A stretch of 64,000 nt of DNA, from assembly GCF_000004075.3 (NCBI RefSeq), contig NC_026655.2, positions 21,437,489 through 21,501,488 of the forward strand. Reading direction: 5' to 3'. How positions within the stretch are numbered: position 1 is the first letter of the stretch; every line of letters starts with the position of its first letter. The notes below the pieces were generated by a model. That model did no database searches and had not been told where the DNA came from. It saw only the letters and a program-made list of their open reading frames with translations. Source of the DNA: Cucumis sativus. Its lineage: Eukaryota > Streptophyta > Magnoliopsida > Cucurbitales > Cucurbitaceae. Shown piece by piece: positions 21,120 to 31,200 of this stretch. A program made the position numbers and the translations under genes.

Positions 21120-21510
21120 CCACACAAATGGCAGCTCGACAAAGTGGACAACTACTGTTTACTATAAACCACCAATCCATCGTAAGCCATCGGTCAATGC
21201 AATCTCTATGAAACATGTGATCGCACGTGCTCATCCTTCTACACTTCTTCCCTTCTTCAATTTTGCAAAGGCAGATCATACAATTTGTCTGATTGTCGTC
21301 GTCATCTCCGTACTAACTAAAATTTGGTACTTCAATCTCTAAAGTCTCAAGCAACTTTTTGCGATTAGATTTGACAACTCTTTCACTGTCTAGAGTGATA
21401 AGGTAGAAACATAGTAAAGTGAAGAGAAACGTGAAGACTAAAAGCACATAACCAACATATTGAGGAAATACAAACGACGATATTGATGATGAAAAAATTG
21501 GAAGTGACAT
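21120..21510 (-). pseudogene. Nearly intact ATL RING-H2 copy with one in-frame stop (psi-ATL 2)
   Basis: ATG at 21508-21510. Residues 1-65 give a Ser-rich start, a transmembrane segment (YVGYVLLVFTFLFTLLCFYL) and an acidic/basic linker ending EVPNFS, then TAG. The same frame continues in register with a full RING-H2: CMIC, 15 residues, CDHMFHRDC, then 16 residues and CPLC. So all eight ligands remain, but the C-to-C gap after the HxxC step is 16 instead of 10 because of an 18-base insertion (CIDRWLTMDWWFIVNSSC). The frame ends at a TGA at about 21118-21120. The stop seems to come from TATGAC to TAGTAC compared with the copy at 10.2 kb. Without readthrough only the membrane half is made. Confidence 0.82.
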
Positions 21511-21883
21511 TTGAAATAATCGTATATTTGAGTGAAGTTAATAATTGAAATTTATGTAGTTATTCTTTTCATAGAATTTAGAGAAAATGTGCAATTAGGA
21601 AAAAGAGAATTGTTAGTTTCCAAATGTGAATGGAAACTCTTGAATTTAATTTATGGCAATCTTATAGTCACTTTCAACTTGAAAGTGGCAAAGATATGTT
21701 TGTCCAAAATTCATTCAAACACATCTAATTGTTTCAACATCAAATGGGAATTAGATTCCTAATCTTGATGGGTTTAAATCTTTTCACAAATAACAAAATA
21801 TTTTTTTAAAAAAAATCAAAATTATTAAAATTCCCATTGTTTTACATAAAAGAACCAATCAAACCTTCTTCTTCAATTCAGCC

Positions 21884-22369
21884 ATGTCTTCCCCATCTCC
21901 TCCACCGGTACCGGAATCCACAACACGGCCACCAATTCCTCCGCTACCGATCCACCACAGTAAGTTTCACCTAACGACCAGATTAACAATCGCAAGCGGG
22001 TTGATGTTGGTGGCGGTGATTTGTGCTCTAATGATTTTGTTCATGTTCATATTTCATTATTGTTACCATCAACGACTCCTTGTAGTCCACGGCGACATAG
22101 AGTCAAGCCAAGTATCGGGAACTGCAGCGGAGGAGACGTCGGAGGAAATTCCGGCATCCGTGAAGATGGGTTTTAGAGAAATAAAAACAGGGGAAATTGG
22201 GGATTGCGATGGGAGGAAGTGTGCGATATGTATTGAGGGATTTGGGGAAGAGGAGATTTGTGGAGTAATTGAGAATTGTGGCCATTTTTTTCATAGGGAT
22301 TGTATTAATCGGTGGCTTAGAATTGAGAGGCGTTGCCCTCTTTGCCGCTGCTTTGTTGGTTGTTCATAG
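21884..22369 (+). CDS. ATL-type RING-H2 E3 ubiquitin ligase, intact, divergent
   Basis: Single exon, 161 residues, opposite strand to the other ATL copies. Pro-rich N-terminus (SSPSPPPVPESTTRPP), one transmembrane helix (about 36-58, ASGLMLVAVICALMILFMFI), then an acidic Ser/Glu linker. The RING-H2 has ligands C113, C116, C132, H134, H137, C140, C151, C154 with canonical ATL spacing and Trp144. The pre-RING segment VKMGFREIKT stands where ATLs have the GLD box. The protein ends soon after the finger. Expected to be a membrane RING ligase. Its N-terminal MSSPS and single-exon form suggest common origin with the neighbouring ATL family, but sequence divergence is clearly greater. Confidence 0.92.
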   Translation: MSSPSPPPVPESTTRPPIPPLPIHHSKFHLTTRLTIASGLMLVAVICALMILFMFIFHYCYHQRLLVVHGDIESSQVSGTAAEETSEEIPASVKMGFREIKTGEIGDCDGRKCAICIEGFGEEEICGVIENCGHFFHRDCINRWLRIERRCPLCRCFVGCS

Positions 22370-23775
22370 GGCTTTGTGACCATCCACTTCAAAATTTTAA
22401 TTCTTTTATTCAACTCCTCCATGCTTTAGATTAATTCCTTCTTAGTCTAATTTTTTCTAATGAAGATTGACGTAATCCATAGATCAATTCTAATGGACAC
22501 CAATTGCAAATATAATTAGATTTATGTGAGAGTGAAAGTGTAACAATAAAAAGTAATTTTTGGATGTAATTATATTGATCACTCTCTTCTCGTCAACTAG
22601 ATTATGAGTTTTGTTAAAGGATATAGAGATGGTCCCTTAGTACGAATGAAAACACCACGGTGAATCCATTTTTTAAATTACCATTTATGTTTTTTCATTG
22701 GATCAAGGTAACAATGACATTATAAGTTCTTAAATTTTGAGTTAGGTTTTGATTTAGTTTTGAGTTTCAAAATCTTACAATTTTATCGTTGTTAATACTA
22801 AAATTTGGTATCAAGGACGAATTTGTAATTTTGGAAGATGGTCAAACTCGCATCAAAGTGGTGTTTGGCCACCAACACTCCATGATCCAGTCAATCATAA
22901 AGTGCTATAGGATATAAAGGTTGAAATGTATTTTTAGCTTACCTTAAATGCCAGTCATCTATATCCTTAACTATAGGATATAAGAGTTTTGAATGTTCAT
23001 GTCGAGGGGCATCCTCATTTCACCAATTTGCCCTTCCTTTTTTTCTTGTATATATAAATATGACCCAGTTTCCTTTATTTGTATTATATAATTCAAAATA
23101 AATACTATAGCCATACATACATCTTTTTTTTTTGTGTTACATTGTAGTTGTTTTATTAGAAAAATATTTAAATTGATAATTAGTCTATAAAAAATCTTAA
23201 CTTACTATATTATTTTGGTGAGACAAATAAGATGTAAAAATAATTATAAAGTAATAAATAGATAATCGAAGGTGCATTCTTAGAATCTTATTTTATTTTA
23301 AGACTTTCTCAAATAGAAATTCTTACTCATCAAACATTCTAACATATTTACAAAATAAATCATCTATAATTTTTAAATCTAAAATTTTTAAGATCGATAA
23401 AGCATTTTTCATATAAAACAAACTATTTAAAAAAAATGCTTGCATCAGATTCTATTTTGGTTTCAAAACTTAGTTCTTTTATATCTGAACAGTTGAAAAT
23501 AACTTAGTTTGGTCTAGTATATTAGTACAGTTTCTTCAAATAAATAGTTAAAACTTTGAAAATACTAAAATTAAATGGTTACTCATCAACGTTCAATTAA
23601 GGAATTAGGTAAGTTGATAGATCAAAAAATGCTTTCTACTTTCTAGCCGATATTACAATAAATACAAGATAAATGGGCATTAAATTAAATATTATATGTG
23701 ATTCTTATGAACTCCAAAAAGCACTAACCCCAACGGTCCTTTCTTTTCTTAAAAGCCCAAATCCCACTTTTGTAT
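22370..23775. other. Intergenic between ATL and GH17 genes
   Basis: AT-rich, no convincing gene. It holds the 3' flanks of both convergent genes. Two gcta/ctaggatata-type words (22908, 22972) repeat loosely. Confidence 0.4.
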
Positions 23776-25704
23776 TTAAATTAATAAAACACCGCCGGCA
23801 ACAACCGCAATACATGCTCGCGCCAGCGCCACTGCCCCCACCATCCTACACCTAATCGTCGCCCCAGACGCCACCGATTTCTCGGTTAACTTTTCTTCAT
23901 CGAACGGGTAACTGCACGCCTCATAGCCTGTAAATTCCCAAAACAATACAAATACAAAGTTGAGTTACAAAAGAGTTAGAAGGACCTAAAGGGAAAAAAA
24001 ACCAAGGAGAAAGAAAAAGAATGTTACTGGGGTCGGTGGAAGTGAGGATGGCGGTGTGGTTAAAATCGCAGTTAAATTCATGGCGACCAGCGGTTTGAAA
24101 ATAAGCGTTCATAGCGTACGATGCATGTGACCGCACTGTATTTGGATCGTAACAGGCCCCACCTTCTTGTATGGGCCCACAGTCAACTCCACTACTACAC
24201 ACGTAATCAATATTCTTCTGCAACGCTTCATCTGATGCGTCCGTTTTGGGCACGCACCATTCTCTCTCCTCATCCGACGGCTTCGGTCCTCCCACTGGCG
24301 ATGTGGGCCCCATTGCCTGTTCAATTCATTTCATAGATGCGGATATTATTTTACAAAAATAGAAAAACAAAGGGAGGGTATTATCGTCAGAAATCAAACA
24401 AAACCACAGGTGGCTTTTTGAATCCTTAGACAGCAGGGTTGCACTTGGAATCTAATCCACGTGTTGGGAGGTCATTGGTAGAAAAAAACAACAAAACATA
24501 GGTGAAAATATGAACCAATTAGAAACGAACACGTGTGTATCCATGGCAGTGGAAATTCCGTATACTACTCTTCCACTGGGTAGCAGACTAGTAATGTGAA
24601 TGTTCTTTGCTTTATCTACATTTTTACTAAAATGCCCTCTCCGGCGAACGGTGCTTATAAGGAAAAGTGATTTACCGGTGGATTTTGGAGGATGCCCACG
24701 TCGTAAACCGGAGTGAAATCGGGTTGGAACAGGCCGTAGTTTCTCTCGGAAGTGGATGGTTTGAGATTCTCGTTGAATAGAGAGAAGATGTAAGTTTCGA
24801 AGGTTCTGTTTGGCATCAATGGCGTCCCCTTTCCGGAGTTTACATGTTTCACGAGGTTCCGGTTGTACGAAATGGCGTTCTCCATGCTTACGCCCGCTTG
24901 ATTTGGATCACCGGCGGAGGGCCATCCGGTCTCTGCTACTACGATGTCAACATCTCCGTAACCCACCTTCTTCATCGCTGAGTAAACCGCGTCTAACTGT
25001 GCGTCGAACATGTTCGTATAATGCTTACCGGTTGCGTTGTCGAAAACCCCGGGGTTGGGCTTGAACAATGCGTAGTCCAACGTCGCCGGTCTGAAACCAA
25101 AAAACGGGTATGGATTCACCATGAACGGCGTCTTTGTTTGATTGTGAAAGTCGAGGATTGGAGCAAAAATGGCCCGGTCGTACCCACGCCGGAACCGCCC
25201 GGTACTCGGAGGCTCCGAGGCGGACAAAATGCCCAACGAATGAGGGGTCGAGACCTTAACATCAGAGATATGCGCGAGCTTGAGAGCAGAATGAATAGCC
25301 TTCATAGCAGGGAGCAAATGTGCTATAAGATTCTTGTCAGAGGTAGCGAGGATCTCATTCCCGACCGCGATGTGGTTGATCAGAGTGGTTGGGTGAAAGG
25401 GGAGAATATTGTTGGCAACCCAAGACTGGGCGGCGGGGAGCTTGGCGAGGGCGGGAATGTCACCGTTAGCGACGGAGACGGTGAGTGCGATGCCGGTGTC
25501 GGCGAAGGCACGGAGGATATCGGGGTTGGCGTCAAAGATCTTGACGCGGTCGATGGAGGTGTGGGATTTGAGGAAGGCAGCGACCTGGGAAGGGGGAGGA
25601 AGGTTGTTGGCAACGGTGCCGTAGTTGACGCCGATGGAATATGCGGCGGAGGAAAGGGGAATGAAAAAGAAGAGGAGGAGAGAGAAAAAGAGAGAGTAAG
25701 CCAT
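23776..25704 (-). CDS. Glucan endo-1,3-beta-glucosidase, GH17 with X8 (CBM43) domain
   Basis: Three exons: 24676-25704, 24028-24316 and 23776-23927, coding for 489 residues. The start at 25704 gives a clean signal peptide ([20 protein letters not shown]). Residues 21-343 are a GH17 barrel with the acid/base E117 (AVGNEIL) and nucleophile E258 ([11 protein letters not shown]). Exon 2 and the first part of exon 3 encode an X8/CBM43 domain ([41 protein letters not shown]), which binds beta-1,3-glucan. The C-terminus ([20 protein letters not shown]) is hydrophobic and may be a GPI signal. The protein should hydrolyse callose at the cell wall or plasmodesmata. Splice phases fit: exon 1 to 2 phase 0, and exon 2 to 3 splits Ser. 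An upstream in-frame ATG at 25836 is less likely because it hides the signal peptide. Confidence 0.94.
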
Positions 25705-28060
25705 GGAAGAGGGAAAAGAGAAAGAGTGAAGGGGTTTGTTTTTGCGGAAAAGAGAAAAGGAAGAAGGAAAAGTGGACGGTAGGAGGTGGGTCCCACGTAT
25801 CTTGTGGATTCTTTTTGGGCCCTTCCTAAGGCCCATTTGCTCATTCGCAGCTCGCTCGCTCTTGTGATCACATTTTGCCCTTTTATCAAAAGTTTTTTAA
25901 GTAATATGGCCTAAAATTATATACAATAATTGTATTAAAAAATAGAAAAAAAATAAAATTGTCCATGATTAAGATTTGCATTTAGGATATTCTATCTAAA
26001 TATGAAAAGTGATTAAATTTCATTATTGTAATATTAATATAAAAAAATTTCCTTAATTAGTTTCTTTTTATGATTTTTTTGAGAAATTCTCACCTTCTGA
26101 TTTCTCTCTCACTTTCCAATCGGTCCGTCCATTCTTTCTTTCATCTTGCATTATTTTTCATATATTTTACGTAATTATGGTATATATTGAATAATATGGT
26201 GTATATTTTATTAATGAAAAATTCTTATATTAATTTATTTATGTATTTTATTTAAATATTTATATCTTACATAGTAAATAATACGTAATATTGATTATGT
26301 ATGAAAATTGTTTATGTTTACAGGAACATGAATCGGAAACAATTATGAATAGTATATTTAATATATGTCATTAAAATATTAGTTGTTCTCTAATATATAT
26401 GTAATGTTGAGAAAAACTGTATATGTGTATGTATTATTGAATATATACAGTGGCATGTATGTAACAAATCACAAAACATAAATGAATTATTCACTAGCAT
26501 ATATGCAATAAATATAAAATAAAAAAATTGAATGAATATATAATTTGTGTATATAAAAAATCACAAAACATGAAAAAGAATATGTGTATGTATTATTTAA
26601 TATATGCAATAGTATATATATTACAAATCACACAACATAAATTTATTATTCGGTGATATTTCATAATATATATGAACGACAAGACATTTAGTAAAACTAT
26701 ATGCTAAACATGACAGGAAGATGAACTAAACAATAAAAAATTAAACAAAACAGGATGGACATGATCAAAACATATACTACAAAATGAACGAAGAAAAAAT
26801 ACATATGTCATATTGTATATATGTGTAAGCAAAATCTGAGTAAAGTATGAAATTTGAAAGAAAAGGAAAACTAAAGTAATTGATTGAAACATGAAGAAAA
26901 AGAAAGTAATTAAGGAAGAAAAATAACTTAAAGTTGTATAGAAAACAAAATTTTGAAATAAACTAAAAAAACCAAATTGAAGAATGATATTAATAACAAT
27001 AAAATTGATGGAAGAAACTATTGAAATTGAATTAGGAAGAAATTGAAATTGAATTAGGAAGAAGACAATATCTTGGCAGGCGCTAGAATTTTGATATCAA
27101 AATGTTGTAAATAATGATATATTGTTATTTTTAATCATTAATTAATTCTATATCACCAAATATTTCATTTTATATTAAATTAATAAAATACTTCTAATTA
27201 ATTTCCATAATAAATTTGTACTAAGCTAAGTAAGGAAGTTGTCATTTACATCATTAATTTAATATAATATAAATAAGAAAATCATTTGAATTCAATTTCA
27301 AAAATTATATATAACTAATAATTATTATAAGGTTATAAATGTCCTAAAAATTTAGGAAAACATAATCAACAAAATAAATCATAATTTAAGACATTTGTGA
27401 AATTTCTTAGAAGATTTAGGTCTTTTGTCTAAATATTTTTTTATCAAAATGAAAAAATGAAATAGATTTGGAAGAAGGAAGAATAATAAAATGAAATAAA
27501 TTTCTTAGAAACGTTTGTAAGCACAATTTTGAAAAACAGCAAAACCATATTTTCTTTTGAATTTTAGTAAATAGCATTTTGTGTACGTGTCTGGTATTTT
27601 ATAAAATACTAAATACTAAATAAAATGAAATAATTGTTTCGTTTTTACGTCGTAATTAATTTTGTTCTACATTTAGCCACCATGATTATTTTCTTAATCT
27701 GAGGAGTCAAATAACGTTCATGATTGAAATCACAAAAATAATCAAATTATTATTTTGAATTAAAATTTTCTTATGCTCTTTTTGTTTAAATGAAAACTTG
27801 CTTATTTGTTTGTTTTCCAATTTTTGTTATTAAATTTTAATTAACTTATTCTAAAAATATAGCATTATATATATATATATATATATATAATTAGTTCAAT
27901 ACCATTAATTCATACAGTTGTGTAAATGAATTAAAATTAGAAAATAATTATATTAATTGTGTTTAGAATAACTTTTAAATCAAGACGTGTTTATTTGACG
28001 TAATAACATTAATTAAATTAAAATTGTAGTTAATGTAATTATTTCAATCTATTGTGTTCT
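25705..28060. other. AT-rich intergenic stretch with repeats
   Basis: No gene seen. From 26390 to 26690 there are loose repeats of aatcacaaaacataaat and atatgtgtatgtattatt. A (TA)n tract lies at 27865-27889. The first 200 bases hold the GH17 promoter on the minus strand. Confidence 0.45.
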
Positions 28061-28749
28061 TATCAAAAGTCTTGTCTGTTTAATTAATTTAGGATTGTTC
28101 ACACGAGATTTTGAAGAAATGTATTTCGTGAAATTGGACTTTGTTATATTGATGAATATTGTGAATACAATCTCTAGTATTTACTCATTTGATGCTTTCT
28201 CTCGAATACAAGTTAAAAACTTAGAATTTCTTGATCTTCGGTCTTTAGGATGCTATAGTTGTAAGTCTATTTGAGCTTCAGTCTTTTGAAATTAAAGGAA
28301 AGTTTGATCTTCCAAGTCTTCAATATTTCAGAAGATGATGATCTCAAAGTTTATAAGAATTTGCACGTCTTGAGAGTTTTATAGAAGTTTGAATCTTCAA
28401 TTCTTCAGTACTTCATAGCTTCAATTCTTCATTCAACCAAATACAGCCTCAAATGAATGACAAAGATCTCCATTTATAGAGAAATTTTGTGGGATTTAGG
28501 TGGGCTTTGACCAATTTGCCTGTTGGGCTTAGGCTTGGGCCAATTTGTTTTATTGGGCTTGGATCCATCTGCTTGTTGAGTTTGAACTTTGCTAATCTGT
28601 TTATTGGACTTGAATTGGGCTGGATTGAGTAAACTTAATTATCAAAGTCCAAAAAATATAATTATTGAATATTTGTTGTGATGACGTGGCAAAATTTAAT
28701 TGGCCAAAATTTCTTACTCAACAAGCATATTCATTTTATCAAAAGTCTT
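28061..28749. mobile_element. Probable LTR-like insertion flanked by a 13-base direct repeat
   Basis: The word tatcaaaagtctt occurs at 28061-28073 and again at 28737-28749. Between them is a 660-base block with LTR character on the minus strand: it would start TGTTGAGTAAGAAATTTTGG (28723 leftwards), has repeated ttgggcttgg-type words (28495-28620) and a TATA-like tataaatgg on the minus strand near 28470-28485. It has no coding sequence. Whether it is a solo LTR or another small element is not settled. Confidence 0.45.
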
Positions 28750-29649
28750 TCCATGGTATGTAATTAACTTCGACTTGTTAATAACGTAGAGAACTATATC
28801 ATAACATCTTCTTAATATTTCAGGGATTTAAAAGATATCAACAACTTTATTCATTTTTTTTAATTTTACTATTGTGTTAAGATTTTAACAATTTTATTCA
28901 TTTTTTTATTAGATCTTAAATTATTTTTAAATTTTGAATTTTGAATTTGAAAATTCAAATTAGTTTTCCTATTAAGATCTCAACCGTATTATTATTATTT
29001 AACAATCAAATCTCAACCTTTTATGTTTCAAAATAATTTAGAATCTTTAAACCCATATAATAATTTAGAAATTAAAATTAGTTTTCGTATTAGATCTTAA
29101 TTTATTTTTTAAATTTGATTTTTTTTCAATAAAATTGGCTAAGATATTGTGTTTTTAGATAAAATCTCCTAAATTTCATATACATTTTATTAAATAAATA
29201 ATATTAATTAAAAAAAAAAAAGATAAAAATCCCCTAAGAGACAAGGAAGATAACTTTGTATCTTTTTGTTTTGAGGGGAGGTTTTTGTTCTTCCACCCAA
29301 GCTTTACAGGTCTTAGACTTGAAAATCTAAGATGAAAAATGAAGATAGTGTTTGCGTGCTTGAATGTTGAATTCTTAATAAACTCTATAATGTATCATAT
29401 TCAAAACTAGATTTTCGTTCGTTTTCCTATTTAATCGAATATTTAAAATATACCTAATATATCAAATATTTCATATGTTTTGAATATAAACTAAAATATA
29501 CCTAATATACCAAATGTTTCATATGTTTTGAATATATATAATATTAAGCATGAAATTTCTAGCTAGATTCTGTCGGATAAGTTTTCTATTTGTCTATCAT
29601 CGAAAGTTTTCTTTTTCACAGTCGAAATCTCAATAAACCATATAAATGT

Positions 29650-29895
29650 ATCCCAAGATTTTTCTATTTAGATATTTGTTATAAATCAATTAAATAATAG
29701 AAATTGATATTAAATTAATTTGGGCCCCACTTCTTTTCAAAACTGTTTCCAAGGATGTTTTCCATTTAGATATTTGTTATAAATCAATTAAATAATAAAA
29801 ATTGGTATTAAATTAATTTGTGCCCCACTTCTTTCCCGACCTATATCTCACGATTTTTCCATTTAGATATTTGTTATAAATCAATTGAATCCTAA
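29650..29895 (+). repeat. Tandem repeat, about 97-bp unit, 2.5 copies
   Basis: The core atttagatatttgttataaa begins at 29666, 29764 and 29861, a period of 97-98 bases. The first two units also share attaaattaatttg and gccccacttctttt. The third copy is partial. Confidence 0.9.
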
Positions 29896-30542
29896 ATTTA
29901 TGTAATATACTAGCCCATTTAAGACTTTTGTGAAATTTATTAGTAATTTGAATATTTCCTGTAATATCATATACCAATTTAGAGTATATGAGTTAAAGAC
30001 CCTTATTATATTTTAGCTCTAACAAAGTAGCTTATACACGGTATTTTGGATTTTTTCAAATTCTTATTTATTGTATTTTTTTTCATTTTGCTATTTTTCA
30101 AAATGACAACTTTAAAATTGTTATTATTCCTGATCGGAATGAAAAATATCAACACAAATATTTGTTAGAGCATGTTTCACAACATGTTTTCTTTTTAGTT
30201 TTTCATTTTTTTGTTTGTTTGTTTTGGTAGGTGTTCTTTCTTTAAAAATGAAATAAAATTAAGTGGTTTTAAGATTATTCAGATATAATTACATAAATAA
30301 ATAAGGTGTTCTATAACTATTTCCATTTTTTAGTTTTAGTTATTCTTTTCTGTGTGTTTTTAAAATTTTGCCTATTAAAAATAGATATCATATATGTTTG
30401 GTAACTAATTTTAAAACAAAAGTTTTCTCTTTTTCATTTTTAGTTTTCCATTATAATATAAGAATTTGTTTTTCTCTAAAATATCATATATTTGGAAGAA
30501 TTTGTATAAGAAGAGATGTCTTAGAATTTCTGACGCTAGATT

Positions 30543-30622
30543 GACAGCGTCTTCGACGTTGTATGAACGCTGAATGTAATGAATGTAATGTAATAAATGT
30601 TCATACAACGTCGGAAGATGTC
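30543..30622. repeat. Inverted repeat / hairpin, arms about 24 bp
   Basis: The arm gcgtcttcgacgttgtatga at about 30547-30566 is mirrored by tcatacaacgtcggaagatg at 30601-30620, with a loop near 35 bases made of taatgaatgtaatgtaat. One-base bulges aside, the arms pair well. It could be a small MITE-type relic or a hairpin transcript source; no target duplication was identified. Confidence 0.7.
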
Positions 30623-31200
30623 TAGAAACTTCCAACGCTTAATGTAATGAATTGCTATGTAATAATTTTTAATTAAATGCAACGAAAGCTATTAGGTACT
30701 ATAGAAGTCCTTCTCATATGTTAAACACTCTAAGACCCCGGGGTGGAACGAGAGTAAAATAATCCTTAAAATAGTGGTTCTTAGGTATGAAGTTAGGCTT
30801 AGATTTATTTCATCTAGACTATACCCTATACCCAAACCACTCATATTATTATAAGTACAAAAGTAACAAAGCTCCCACCCACTTCAATGACCAAACACAT
30901 CACAATAAACAATGCTAATTAAAATAAGGGGAAAATGATTTTGAAAGTTACGAGGAAAAGAAAGAAAAAAAAGTGGTTATTTCACATAAAAAGAGAATGG
31001 GCCTAGGCCCAGTGATGAATTTTTGAATATTTGTAACGTTGGAGTTGGGCCAAAGCCCATGGAATTGGAAGGGAAAAAGAAAGGGAATGGTTTGTTTGTT
31101 ATTAGTGTTAAAGCAGGAAAGACAATAAATAATGTGTTGTGTTCTTAACGTTCTCTTTCCCGTTTCTTCTTCTTCTTCCTCCTTCAAACCCCAAACCCAC

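Larger units (their letters stand above)
28750..31200. other. AT-rich intergenic stretch upstream of the MBD gene
   Basis: No gene. It contains a tandem repeat (29650-29895) and an inverted repeat (30543-30622), both listed separately. The last 200 bases form the promoter and 5' leader of the MBD gene. Confidence 0.45.

Noticed and set aside
23921-24313. 130-codon minus-strand frame as a stand-alone X8 protein
   Set aside because: It is exon 2 of the GH17 gene plus retained intron 2. The splice sites and phases join it to the GH17 exon 1 and to exon 3.
25021-25782. 253-codon plus-strand open frame
   Set aside because: Antisense to GH17 exon 1. Its length comes from the GC-rich codon use of the real gene, and it has no domain-like features.
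25380-25889. 169-codon Pro/Ser-rich minus-strand frame
   Set aside because: Overlaps the GH17 signal peptide and N-terminus in another frame; low-complexity shadow.
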